Shown here: positions 1 through 8,304 of the stretch, piece after piece
Position numbering within the stretch: position 1 is the first letter of the stretch
How the letters are laid out: the number at the start of each line of letters is the position of its first letter
NCBI RefSeq assembly: GCF_000733765.1
Contig: NZ_JPOG01000001.1
Location: 1,612,001 to 1,676,000 of the forward strand
Direction of reading: 5' to 3'
Length of the DNA stretch: 64,000 nt
From: Algiphilus aromaticivorans DG1253
Lineage (GTDB): Bacteria > Pseudomonadota > Gammaproteobacteria > Nevskiales > Nevskiaceae
Notes under the pieces: generated by a model
The model's database searches: none
What the model was told of the DNA's origin: nothing
What the model saw: only the letters and a program-made list of their open reading frames with translations
Program-made: the position numbers and the translations under genes

Positions 1-1
1 G

Positions 2-991
2 CTCATGGCCCTGGGCGCCCTGCCCCACGGCCACCCGCTCGCTCTCGGCATGCTGGGTCAGCATGGCGCGCGCTCGACCAATCACGCCATCAACGAATGC
101 GATCTGCTGATCGCGGTCGGCGCCCGCTTCGACGACCGCGTCACGGGCCGCGCCGACACCTTCGCACCGCGTGCACGTGTCATCCATATCGATATCGATC
201 CCCGCGAGCACGGCAAGATTCGGCGCCCGGAACTCGCCCTCGAGGCCGACGCCGGCGAAGCTCTGGCCGGGCTGGCTGCACGCGCCACAATCGTCGAACG
301 AAACAGCTGGCGAGCGCGCATCGAAACCCTTCGTGCGCAGGATCGCACGCACCCCGCGGCACCGGCAGGCCAGCTGGCGCCGCAGGATTTGATCCGCGCC
401 TGCGCAGCCGCGCTTGGCCCCGACACCATCGTCACCACCGACGTCGGCCAACACCAGATGTGGGTGGCCCAGCACTACCCCTTCGCGCGTCCGGACCGCT
501 GGTTCACCTCAAGCGGGTTGGGAACGATGGGCTTTGGGCTGCCGGCAGCTATCGGCGCCGCTCTGGCCGAGCCGGACAGCCGCGTGCTGTGCGTTTCGGG
601 GGACGGCTCGTTGCTCATGAACGCCCAGGAGCTAGCGACGCTGGCCGAACGTGGACTGGACGTGAAGATCGTCGTCATGGACAACGGAGGTCTGGGTCTG
701 GTCCGCCAGCAGCAGGCCCTGTTCTACGAGCAGCGCTACAGCGCATCCGGCTACGCGCGCACGACTGACCTGTGCGCCCTGGCGCGCGCCTACGGCGTCA
801 CGGCCATCGACCTGGACGGCGAAGCCGAGCCCGAAGCCGCCCTTGTGAAAGCGCTCACCGCGCGGGGCCCGGTGCTCGTGCGTGCCCCTATCGACCCCGA
901 CGCGCGCGTGCTGCCCATGGTGCCAGCCGGCGCCTCAAACACCGAGCCCGTCGACTACGACGCGGTCAGCGAGCTTGTCGAGTCCTGTTAG
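2..991 (+). CDS. ilvG: Acetolactate synthase large subunit, 3' part (5' end outside window)
   Basis: Catalytic subunit of ThDP-dependent acetolactate synthase, which condenses pyruvate (or pyruvate plus 2-oxobutyrate) in branched-chain amino acid synthesis. About 329 residues are present, against a family length near 550-570, so the N-terminal pyrimidine-binding domain lies left of the window. Visible are the central-domain motif AVGARFDDRVTG and the C-terminal ThDP/Mg motif GDGSLLMNAQEL followed by DNGGLGLVRQQQ. The tail VPAGASN resembles IlvG-type enzymes more than IlvB, but the symbol is a judgement. The first ATG in the window is internal. The gene ends at a TAG, and a strong hairpin follows. 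No ilvN/ilvM small subunit lies downstream here. Confidence 0.93.
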   Translation, partial: LMALGALPHGHPLALGMLGQHGARSTNHAINECDLLIAVGARFDDRVTGRADTFAPRARVIHIDIDPREHGKIRRPELALEADAGEALAGLAARATIVERNSWRARIETLRAQDRTHPAAPAGQLAPQDLIRACAAALGPDTIVTTDVGQHQMWVAQHYPFARPDRWFTSSGLGTMGFGLPAAIGAALAEPDSRVLCVSGDGSLLMNAQELATLAERGLDVKIVVMDNGGLGLVRQQQALFYEQRYSASGYARTTDLCALARAYGVTAIDLDGEAEPEAALVKALTARGPVLVRAPIDPDARVLPMVPAGASNTEPVDYDAVSELVESC

Positions 992-999
992 CGAAAAAC

Positions 1000-1035
1000 G
1001 GCCGACGTCGCGCTACAGGAGGCGCGGCGTCGGCC
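1000..1035 (-). terminator. Hairpin terminator between ilvG and the aac-like pseudogene
   Basis: A 14-bp stem (GGCCGACGTCGCGC against GCGCGGCGTCGGCC, one G-T pair) closes an 8-nt loop. Read on the minus strand it is followed by GTTTTT, the form of a Rho-independent terminator for transcription coming from the right. It may also slow rightward transcripts leaving ilvG, although no T tract follows on that side. Confidence 0.6.
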
Positions 1036-1094
1036 ACTCCGCTCCATCAGGTGGAACCGTTTCGCACCATCCGCTCGAGACCAGTAAAGCTGAC

Positions 1095-1570
1095 CTACTC
1101 CCCTTGGTCTGCTACCGGGATATCGAAATGCATAACCTCCTCTCGCAAGCCAAGCTTGAAGTAGAGGGCAATAGCTGCCAGATCCTCGACGCCCGTATCC
1201 GCCTGCACGGAAATGACATAGGCGCCGCGCGTGGCACCGATCCGGTTGAGATTATCGATCAGTGCCGTCGCAATACCGCAGCGCCGAGGCTCCGAGACAA
1301 CCACTAGGTCATACAGATTGATCTCGCGACGCGCCTGTTCGAACTTCTTGAGCTCGTAGGCCGCGAGACCACCGACGACCCGCACGCCCTCCATCGCCAC
1401 CACCGCAATGAAGGTGTCGCCACCGAGCAAGCGCCGCGTGTAGTCCTCGCCGTCCTGCTTCCGGCGTAGGCATCCTGCTGACCGAGGACCTCGCCAAAGG
1501 TATCGAGCAGCGCGTCCATCAGCCCCGGGTCCTCCGGCCCAGGCTGCCACAGGCTGTATTGGTTGCTAGT
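1095..1570 (-). pseudogene. AAC(3)-I-like aminoglycoside N-acetyltransferase, frameshifted
   Basis: GNAT-fold acetyltransferase resembling the AAC(3)-I family, which acetylates the 3-amino group of gentamicin-type aminoglycosides. The downstream frame carries [21 protein letters not shown], then [17 protein letters not shown], the acetyl-CoA loop [10 protein letters not shown], and [12 protein letters not shown], a tail typical of AAC(3)-I. The first 35 or so residues ([20 protein letters not shown]...) lie in another frame. The two frames join near 1460-1470, where the minus strand reads GCCGGAAGCAGG, so a one-base loss (or two-base gain) broke the gene. A sequencing error is an alternative. 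Resistance activity in this host is unproven even for an intact ancestor. Confidence 0.7.
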
Positions 1571-1613
1571 TGCTGAGGCCCTCACTCTGTCCCAGACCAC
1601 ACCGACACCAACT

Positions 1614-2024
1614 TCACCGCACCGGTCGCAAGCCCCAAAGTGAAAGCACCGCCGCAATCACCGAGGCGACGCCCACGCTGCCCAGAAGAACCAGCACCAC
1701 AATTTCAGCGATCCCTGAACCTTCCAATCCTCCGGAAGCCAGCGGCGTTGCGCGCCCGGCCCCGAAAACCGCGCCCACCAGGCACCCGAGCCAGTTGGCA
1801 TAGCTGGAGTAGATCCACGACCATTTCAGCCATTGCTGCTGCATACCGGACAGCTGGAAGTGCTTCCAGATCGCCCCCACCGCAATCAGCAACACGCCGC
1901 TCATCATCCCAATGGTGTGCGCAGAAAGCGCGAGCCTCGGAATTGCCATTGCGGGCACGAAGAAGGCCCCGACGAGCGACAAAAGGACGAGCACGAAGGC
2001 CCACCGAAACAGGCTGATATTCAT
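1614..2024 (-). CDS. HabB/StyC-like integral membrane protein (hydroxylaminobenzene mutase family)
   Basis: A 136-residue protein with four predicted membrane helices. The pattern PRLALSAHTIGMMSG, then GAIWKHF, then YSSYANWLGCLVGAVFGAG matches the hydroxylaminobenzene mutase/styrene oxide isomerase family, small membrane enzymes that rearrange aromatic hydroxylamines or epoxides. The conserved His and the YANW segment are present. The family call rests on these motifs, and the substrate is unknown. It starts 16 bp downstream of a possible 64-residue membrane ORF on the same strand. Its 3' end reaches the edge of the decayed acetyltransferase. Confidence 0.6.
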   Translation of the reverse strand: MNISLFRWAFVLVLLSLVGAFFVPAMAIPRLALSAHTIGMMSGVLLIAVGAIWKHFQLSGMQQQWLKWSWIYSSYANWLGCLVGAVFGAGRATPLASGGLEGSGIAEIVVLVLLGSVGVASVIAAVLSLWGLRPVR

Positions 2025-2040
2025 TTCCCCTCTCCGATAA

Positions 2041-2235
2041 CTACGGCATGCCCCTGATCAAGCGCTGCCCCTTCCCCCGCTTAGCCACGACGGTTGCTGG
2101 CAAGGCCGCGTAGCACGAAGGATACTGCGACTTGCGCATTGCCAGACTGCCGCCAATCAGCCCCGCAAAAGCCATCATGAAAAGGAGCCCGTCGAGCAGC
2201 AACACCATGATGAATCGCAAGGATGGATGACTCAT
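2041..2235 (-). CDS. Possible small membrane protein, 64 residues
   Basis: The ORF starts at the ATG at 2235 and encodes one clear hydrophobic helix (roughly residues 8-33: FIMVLLLDGLLFMMAFAGLI) followed by a basic C-terminal tail. It ends 16 bp before the HabB-like gene on the same strand, so the two may be cotranscribed. The ribosome binding site is weak and no family is recognised. It could be a chance ORF. The hydrophobic, basic-tailed composition is the only support. Confidence 0.3.
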   Translation of the reverse strand: MSHPSLRFIMVLLLDGLLFMMAFAGLIGGSLAMRKSQYPSCYAALPATVVAKRGKGQRLIRGMP

Positions 2236-2365
2236 CGACTCACGGCAGTTAATGCTCGACGACAGTCCGGGCTCAATATCTGGACGGTGTTCCGAGGGTG
2301 CTACGGAGCGTGCTTGCGATCTACACTCGAAACACATTCGTCTACAGGCAAGGACGCGTAAACCC

Positions 2366-3211
2366 ATGCTCCAGCAGGTCGCGTTTCTATTGGCCGGTTT
2401 GACGCCCGTACTCGCTCTGGCTTCTCCTATCACGGTGGGCGGCGTGCCTGTCGAGATGCCGAACCCGGAAGGGTTTGTGGCGGTCACTGATGATATGACC
2501 GAGCTTGCCACGCTACAGCGACGTTTCGTCGCCCCCGGCAACAAGCAATTCGTCACTTTCATCCCCCATGAGGCAGCTTCGAACGCCCGACAGGGCGGCT
2601 TGCCGGACTTCGTGCGCCGTTTCAGCGTCCAGACCGCGATCGACATCGCCGACCTTGATGTCGCCGCAGCGGATTTTCGCCAGCTTCAGCGCACGATCCG
2701 CGAGCAGAACGAAGAGATATTCGCCTCCAATCAAGCCGAGATGAAGGCTGTGATGCAAGACATCAACAAAGGGCTCTCAGAGGACCTCGGCCAGGAGCTC
2801 AATTTGTCGATGGGAGAGGCTGTCCCGCTGCCCCCGCATAGGGAGACTGATCGTACGATCGCCTACAGCATGATCACGCGTTTCGGAATCAATGACGCAT
2901 CCGGCCAACCGACGAACATGCTGGTGGCAGCCACGACCACGGTCGCGCACGTCAAGAATCGGATCCTCTTTTTCTACACCTACGCGGATGCGGACTCTCT
3001 GACGTGGACTCGGGAAGCCTCAGAGCAATGGGTTGATAAGGTGCTCACAGCCAATCCCGTTACTCATAAGTTCCGGGTCAGCACACTCTGGAACCGCTTT
3101 GTCACCCGGATCGACTGGGCGCAAGTTCTAGGTAGCGCCGGCGCAGGCGGACTGCTGGCACTCGCGGTCAGCTTGGTCCGCACGCGACGACGACGCTCCA
3201 ACGACTGCTGA
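2366..3211 (+). CDS. Exported membrane-anchored protein of unknown function
   Basis: A 281-residue protein. The ATG at 2366 is chosen over an in-frame ATG at 2252 because it begins a signal peptide (MLQQVAFLLAGLTPVLALAS, cleavage near residue 19). The mature part starts ITVGGVPVEMPNPEGFVAV and is mixed alpha/beta with no catalytic motif I can name. Residues of about 250-268 (AQVLGSAGAGGLLALAVSLV) form a single membrane helix followed by an RTRRRR stop-transfer tail, so the bulk should lie in the periplasm tethered to the inner membrane. It is divergent from the small ORF at 2041-2235. Function is unknown. Confidence 0.75.
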   Translation: MLQQVAFLLAGLTPVLALASPITVGGVPVEMPNPEGFVAVTDDMTELATLQRRFVAPGNKQFVTFIPHEAASNARQGGLPDFVRRFSVQTAIDIADLDVAAADFRQLQRTIREQNEEIFASNQAEMKAVMQDINKGLSEDLGQELNLSMGEAVPLPPHRETDRTIAYSMITRFGINDASGQPTNMLVAATTTVAHVKNRILFFYTYADADSLTWTREASEQWVDKVLTANPVTHKFRVSTLWNRFVTRIDWAQVLGSAGAGGLLALAVSLVRTRRRRSNDC

Positions 3212-3364
3212 CCCTCAGCTATTGCTAGCGCCTGCGGCAACTCAACCTGGCCACACACCCCGCCGTATCGATCCGGGCGCAGAGGATGTCGAATGAGAAA
3301 CTGACCGGCATCGACCCGGCCAGCGCAGGCAGTAGGCGCGCGAAGCCCGCCGTGAGGCATTCCG

Positions 3365-3673
3365 CTACTCCAGAACCTCATCGATCTGCATGATCGGCTG
3401 GATGTTGGTGAAATTCGGAACGTCGCCGATGATCTCCGCGCCGTGCTCGGCCATCGTCGCCTGAAAATCCTCGACCGACTTGATCCAGAAGTTCGCCATA
3501 CAGACGAAGGCCGGTGCCGAACCGTCCGGCGACGCGACTCCCTTGCGGATCTCTGCCTTGACCGAGTTGTCGCCGACATAGCGCGCGACCAGCGGTACAT
3601 GCTGCTTGGCGTAGTAGTCGAAATCGAAGCTGGCACCGTCTTTCTGGGGGTAGGCAACGGAAACGCAGAACAT
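3365..3673 (-). CDS. EthD family protein
   Basis: A 102-residue dimeric alpha/beta-barrel protein of the EthD family (ferredoxin-like fold). It opens MFCVSVAYPQKDGASFDFDYY and continues AKQHVPLVARYVG, the typical EthD signature with a conserved HVPL. Family members accompany catabolic gene clusters, for example the ethyl tert-butyl ether P450 system, but their chemical role is mostly undefined. It stands alone here, with about 360 bp separating it from the desaturase that runs the other way. Confidence 0.85.
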   Translation of the reverse strand: MFCVSVAYPQKDGASFDFDYYAKQHVPLVARYVGDNSVKAEIRKGVASPDGSAPAFVCMANFWIKSVEDFQATMAEHGAEIIGDVPNFTNIQPIMQIDEVLE

Positions 3674-4033
3674 GGATCGTGCTCCTTCTGGTCAGAGATC
3701 AAGGCAAGCATCCCATCGGCAACTCTGAGAGGCTGACGGACACTTGCACCGCGACAACAGACCTCAGCGTGCCGTAATCCCGAAACGCGTGCACGCAAAG
3801 GCATTCTGCACATGGCCGTGGATGACCTCGAGCCGCCCTGAGAGCGCTTCGCCAATCCGTGCGACGACGTGCTGACGAAGGCGGCCCCATCCTGAGGCGG
3901 GCGCGCAAGGCCAACACGACCGCACTCCTTGATCTGGATCAAGAAGCGTGGCGATGCAAGCGCGCAGGCTTCGTTCCGCTCCATTCAATATTCATGACGC
4001 GTCTCCTCTGGAGTGTCGTCAGGGACGCAGAAC
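3674..4033. other. Intergenic region upstream of the desaturase
   Basis: About 360 bp lie between the divergent EthD gene and the interrupted desaturase. The one clear signal is a perfect FNR/Anr-type palindrome at 3929-3942. A 74-codon minus-strand ORF (3764-3988) runs across that palindrome and has no recognisable family, so I treat it as noncoding. Confidence 0.5.
3929..3942. promoter_or_regulatory. FNR/Anr-type binding site
   Basis: TTGATCTGGATCAA matches the FNR/Anr consensus TTGAT-N4-ATCAA at every conserved base. Its centre lies about 98 bp upstream of the desaturase ATG at 4034. Fatty-acid desaturases need O2, so control by an oxygen sensor is plausible. No gene for an FNR homologue is in the window, so regulation is inferred. 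Confidence 0.5.
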
Positions 4034-4449
4034 ATGCCCGATTCCGCTGCAACAAACCCGGCTGAAGCCACGACCTCCGCCGACCCGCTGCACCAGCTCC
4101 GGCGCACGAACTTGCGCGAGGTACGCGCCACCGTAAAACCGGATCGGCTGGAACGATCCACTGCTCGCGCGTTGTTCGGGCTCGGCGTGGATTTCACCGG
4201 CTATCTGCTGTGCATGGCCGGTGTCTTCGTGGCGGATGCGCTGTGGCTGCAGGGGCTGAGCGGGCTCGGTGCAGGCTGCTTCGTGGCCTTTCTTTTCGTT
4301 TGGGCGCACGACGCCGCGCACGGTGCACTGTTCGAGAACCGGCGCCTCAGCGAGTTCCTGGGCACCATTGCGATGCTGCCCTCCCTGAATGTCTACCGAC
4401 TGTGGGCCTTCGGGCATAACCGGGTGCATCACGGATTCACGTCGCTTAG

Positions 4450-5611
4450 GGAAACTCTGATCAATCGCCCCGATCTGGGATGATGCCGGGGCACGGAGAC
4501 GATGGTGAGCCAGTCGATGAAGCAGCGGACGTTCGCGGATCTTGAGCAGGCGCACAAGAAGAAGGTGACGCGCCGCGAGAAGTTTCTGGCGGAGATGGAT
4601 GCGGTTATTCCGTGGTCGCGCCTGGAGGCGTTGATTGCGCCGCACTACCCGAAGCCCAAGGCGGGCAAGCCGGGGCGCCGGCCGCTGTCGCTGGCCACCA
4701 AGCTGCGCATCTACTGCCTGCAGCAGTTCTACGGGCTGTCGGATCCAGGCGCCGAAGAGGCGCTTTACGACTCCGATGCCATGCGCCGCTTTGCCGGCAT
4801 CACGCTGACGGATGAGGCGGTGCCTGACGAGAGCACGATCCTGCAGTTCCGGCGGCTGTTGGAGCGGCACGGGCTGGCCGAGCAGATCTTTGCCGAGGTC
4901 AATGCCCACCTGCGCGAGCGGGGCCTGATGCTGCGCGAAGGCACGCTGGTGGACGCCACGCTGATCCACGCGCCCAGCTCGACGAAGAACCAGAGCGGTA
5001 CGCGGGATCCCGACATGAGTCAGACGCGCAAGGGCAACCAGTGGTACTTCGGCTGCAAGGCGCATATCGGCGCCGATGCCCACAGTGGCCTCGTGCACAC
5101 CGTTATCGGCACAACGGCCAAAGTCGCCGACATCACCCAGACCGAAGCCCTGCTGCACGGCGAAGAACGCATCGTGCTGGGCGATGCCGGCTATCGACGC
5201 ACGGGCCGCAGCCTGGATGCCCCGGCGCCCGATAGTGGACCGCGCATCGTCACGCCTTACGTGCGCAGTGCCGGCAAGGCGCTGCTGGAATGGCAGCGCG
5301 CCGCCAACCGACGTCTGGCGTCTCTGAGAGCCCGGGTCGAGCATCCGTTTCGGATTGTCAAATGCCAGTTCGGCTACACCAAGGTCCGCTATCGCGGCCT
5401 GACCAAGAACACCGCGCACCTGCACAGCCTGTTTGCCATGGCCAACCTCGTGGCGGCCCGAAGACAGCTGCTGGCGGCAGGATAGGTGCGTCCAATGACA
5501 ACGAAATCGGGCTTCTGCAGAGGCTGAAGCCCCCGAAACAGCCTTCATTTCACCCGGTGTGCAGCCTGCAATGTCTTCGCGGTCACTCATCCGACTTTGA
5601 TCAGACATTCC
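4450..5611 (+). mobile_element. IS5-family insertion sequence inside the desaturase
   Basis: A 1162-bp element. Its ends are imperfect inverted repeats, GGAAACTCTGATCA on the left and GGAATGTCTGATCA read inward from the right (12 of 14 match). It is flanked by direct TTAG copies at 4446-4449 and 5612-5615, the YTAR target typical of IS5-family elements. The transposase is full length, so the copy looks complete and possibly active. Confidence 0.92.
4502..5485 (+). CDS. IS5-family transposase
   Basis: A DDE transposase of 327 residues. Its N-terminal region carries PHYPKPKAGKPGRRP. The catalytic Asp lies in LVDATLIHAPSS, the second Asp in VLGDAGYRR and the Glu in RARVEHPFRIVK, the normal IS5 order with the final YTKVRYRGL block. 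An in-frame ATG at 4517 is an alternative start. It is the only gene of the element, and nothing looks broken. Confidence 0.93.
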   Translation: MVSQSMKQRTFADLEQAHKKKVTRREKFLAEMDAVIPWSRLEALIAPHYPKPKAGKPGRRPLSLATKLRIYCLQQFYGLSDPGAEEALYDSDAMRRFAGITLTDEAVPDESTILQFRRLLERHGLAEQIFAEVNAHLRERGLMLREGTLVDATLIHAPSSTKNQSGTRDPDMSQTRKGNQWYFGCKAHIGADAHSGLVHTVIGTTAKVADITQTEALLHGEERIVLGDAGYRRTGRSLDAPAPDSGPRIVTPYVRSAGKALLEWQRAANRRLASLRARVEHPFRIVKCQFGYTKVRYRGLTKNTAHLHSLFAMANLVAARRQLLAAG

Positions 5612-6343
5612 TTAGCGCCATCGACTGGATCTGGCGCCCCTGGACCCCACAGGAGTACGCCGACGCCTCCCCCCGGGCGCGCTGGCTGTATCGCATTGAA
5701 CGCTCGCTTCCCGGTTGCGCCCTGCACTACCTTCGACGCGTGTGGTGGGACGGCATGGTTCGCTTCAACCCGGGTCAGACACCGGAGCAGCGGCGCTCGA
5801 TGCGAGTCGGCAAAGGCATCACTCTGGCCTTCTTCATCGTCATAAGCGCCATCGCCTGGCGCTACGCGGGGGGCTGGGCTGGCGTGCTCGCCGGCGTGCT
5901 GGTGCCCTTCATCGTCTTCAACTACTTCATCGCCTTCTTCGTCTACCTTCACCACACCCACCCGCACATCCCCTATTTCCTCGATCGCGAGCAATGGGGG
6001 CCGGCAATCGGTCAGGTCTATTGCAGCACCGTGATTCACTTTTCACGGCCGATGGCGTGGCTGACGCACAACATCATGGTGCATGTACCGCACCACGTGC
6101 ACCCGCACATCCCCTACTACCATCTGCCTGCCGCCTACGCCGATATCAAGGCGCGCTTCGGCGGCTACATCCATGAATACCGCTTCCGTTGGCGCGACGT
6201 TGCGAAGATCTTCAATCAGTGCAAGCTCTTCGACTTCGAGCAGCGACGCTGGTACCGATTCGACGGCTGCCCGGCTGCCGCTTAGAGAGGAGCAGCGCGG
6301 CGCTATCCTCCCGCCCGGCATGACATAGCAGACCCGAGCGCAT

Positions 6344-7621
6344 TCACTTCAGGCCGACGATGCGCAGAATCTGATCGCCGTTTCGGCGGCAGTGGTTGGG
6401 GTTCCAGGCCAAGCGCCCGCGCGTGTCGCAATTGGTGGTGGTGACGTAGAGATAACCGTCGGGGCCCTCCGCCACGGTGCGAAGGCGTCCATAACGCTGC
6501 TTCAGGAACACCTCGCGCTTCTCGACCAGGTACGGGTTGTCGGGGCTTAGCTGAATGCGGTGCAGATGCTGCCCTTCATCGGGCAACCAGGGCAGGCCTT
6601 GCGTAGCGGTAAAGAAGCTTCCGGTCCACTCCGGAATGGCGTCGCCACGATAGAGAGTGGCGCCACCGGGCGGGAAGGAGCGTTCCCATACGACCACGGG
6701 CTCGGTGATACCCGACGCTGTGTCGCACCCATGCACCTCGGGCCATCCGGAGTTCTCGCCGGCCTTGAGAACGTTGAACTCATCCCAACCCTTCTCGGTG
6801 GGTCCGCCATCGTCATTGAACGTCGGGCCGTGCTCCATCACCAGCAGATGGTGCGCGTCGAACCAGTCAAAGCCCTGCGTGTTGCGAATGCCGGTCAGGA
6901 AGACGTAGCTCCCGGCTGTCGGATTGTCGTCCGGTATCGAACCGTCGAGGTTCATGCGCAGCATCTTGCCGGAGACGTCGTCGGGCACCTGCGCCAGCGG
7001 TGCTTCGTAGGCGCCCACACCGAGGTAGAGCTTCCTGTCGGGACCGATGCGCATGCACCCACCGGCGTGATGAATGCCGCCCGGAATGTTGTCGATGAGA
7101 ATGCGGTCGAGCTCGGCACTGCTGAAGTCCTCGGACATCGTGAACAGGCCCAGGCGGTTGATCAGGGAGTCGTCGGGCTCGCGCGCAGTCCAGTACATGT
7201 AGAAGCGCCGGTTCTCGGCGAAGTCCGGATGCAGCAGGACGCCCAACAAGCCGCCCTCGCTGCCCAGATCGCCGAATTCCTCAGCCCACGTGATCTGCGC
7301 GATGTCCACCTCGGCCACAGCACTCGTCTGCAACTGACCATTCCTGACTATCCGCAGCTGGCCCTTGTCGCGCTCCGTGAAGACCATATCCCCGTTCGGA
7401 AGCCAGGCAAGGCCCCAGGGAATCTCGACCCCCTCCACCACCACCTCGACCTCGATCTCGGGCCCCGCTTCAGCGCCGTCACCGGCCACCGAGGGAACGA
7501 GCTGACAGGCCAGCCGGGACTGTTCAAGATTCGACGTGTCCTGGCCGCAACCAATCAGCAACAGAGCCGAAAGCAGGAAGTAGCCGGTCGTTGGACGCAG
7601 GAGCTGCGCGTGACGCCGCAT
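6344..7621 (-). CDS. PQQ-dependent sugar dehydrogenase-like lipoprotein
   Basis: A 425-residue six-bladed beta-propeller of the soluble glucose/aldose sugar dehydrogenase family (YliI/Asd-like), which uses PQQ and Ca to oxidise sugars in the periplasm. The start at 7621 gives a lipoprotein signal ending FLLSALLLIGCGQ, with Cys as lipid anchor. An in-frame start 180 bp upstream would hide this signal. Propeller motifs include IPWGLAWLPNGDMVFTERDKG, HHAGGCMRIGPDRKLYLGVG and TGIRNTQGFDW. Whether it is a real dehydrogenase or a substrate-unknown family member cannot be told from sequence. It is convergent with the desaturase. Confidence 0.85.
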   Translation of the reverse strand: MRRHAQLLRPTTGYFLLSALLLIGCGQDTSNLEQSRLACQLVPSVAGDGAEAGPEIEVEVVVEGVEIPWGLAWLPNGDMVFTERDKGQLRIVRNGQLQTSAVAEVDIAQITWAEEFGDLGSEGGLLGVLLHPDFAENRRFYMYWTAREPDDSLINRLGLFTMSEDFSSAELDRILIDNIPGGIHHAGGCMRIGPDRKLYLGVGAYEAPLAQVPDDVSGKMLRMNLDGSIPDDNPTAGSYVFLTGIRNTQGFDWFDAHHLLVMEHGPTFNDDGGPTEKGWDEFNVLKAGENSGWPEVHGCDTASGITEPVVVWERSFPPGGATLYRGDAIPEWTGSFFTATQGLPWLPDEGQHLHRIQLSPDNPYLVEKREVFLKQRYGRLRTVAEGPDGYLYVTTTNCDTRGRLAWNPNHCRRNGDQILRIVGLK

Positions 7622-8304
7622 GCGGGGCACCGGGATGGATATATACCCGCAATAAGTAACATATGTTTGTTTTGTGGGCAAGCGAAAGCCTGTTCCCACG
7701 CAACTGGACCCAGAACGAAGACGAAGCGCCGAAGCGCTTCCGCCGGAACAGCCCGTCACTGAAAAGCTGAACGACCGCGCGCAGCGACAAGCGAATCGCA
7801 CCTTGACGCGCTGTCACGCGAGTCGGTTTGGCTCACGCGGGCACAGCATCGGAACCACCCCTACTCAATGGGTCGTTGCAAGAACCTATTCGTTCGCTGT
7901 GACGCGGTCTGAACAGGCGGACAGTTCGGCCCGATAGCCTTCAAAGCAACGCGCGTCGGCAGACACTCCCGGGCGGGTCAGTCCTGCATTGACCAGAGCC
8001 GCCCGACCGGGTGCGGTCATTTCGACCGCGCCCAGCGCACCGATCGATTGATAGGCATTGCGGCAGCTGGAAGTCAGGCGCTCATCAGATTGTCCTGCCA
8101 AAGGCCCCGGCCAGGGTGGTAAGGGATGCGTTCATCGAGGTTCAGCGCACTGCCGAGTGCGTTCCAGCATCGGCCCATGCATGCCTTCATGTCTTCCAGC
8201 CCCTTCATTCCGCAACTTTTCAGTACTTCCGAACCGTCGGACACTCATCAGACAGATCAATGGAGACGCGCTCCGTCGCTGTCATATCCTGCTTGATCGT
8301 AGCC
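7622..8304. other. Long intergenic region with no confident gene
   Basis: About 680 bp separate the sugar dehydrogenase start from the end of the GGDEF gene. A 71-codon minus ORF (7886-8101) has three cysteines and no recognised family. I give it little weight. No tRNA or clear terminator was found. The right part is the downstream flank of the cyclase gene. Confidence 0.4.

Larger units (their letters stand above)
4034..6285 (+). pseudogene. Fatty-acid desaturase interrupted by an IS5-family element
   Basis: Membrane di-iron fatty acid desaturase (omega-6/DesA-like family), split at 4449/5616. The 5' piece has the first His box HDAAHG and the second HNRVHHGF. The 3' piece carries transmembrane segments and the third box HVPHHVHPHIPYYH. 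Removing the insertion and one TTAG copy joins ACG TCG CTT AGC GCC ATC GAC TGG in frame, giving an uninterrupted 361-residue protein, which is normal family length. The start at 4034 has AGGGA 8 bp upstream. As it stands the product ends inside the insertion sequence, so the gene is inactive. An FNR-type site lies upstream. Confidence 0.9.

Noticed and set aside
2252-2365. Longer start for the exported protein at 2366
   Set aside because: It would put 38 charged residues before a good signal peptide.
3764-3988. 74-codon ORF upstream of the desaturase
   Set aside because: It runs through the FNR-type palindrome and has no family or ribosome binding site.
4451-5605. TGATCA motifs at the IS5-family ends as regulator sites
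   Set aside because: They are part of the element's inverted repeats.
4019-5608. 529-codon minus-strand ORF over the IS5-family element and desaturase
   Set aside because: Antisense to a clear transposase; low-complexity product with no family.
7886-8101. 71-codon ORF with three cysteines
   Set aside because: No recognisable family and no operon context; only mentioned in the intergenic entry.
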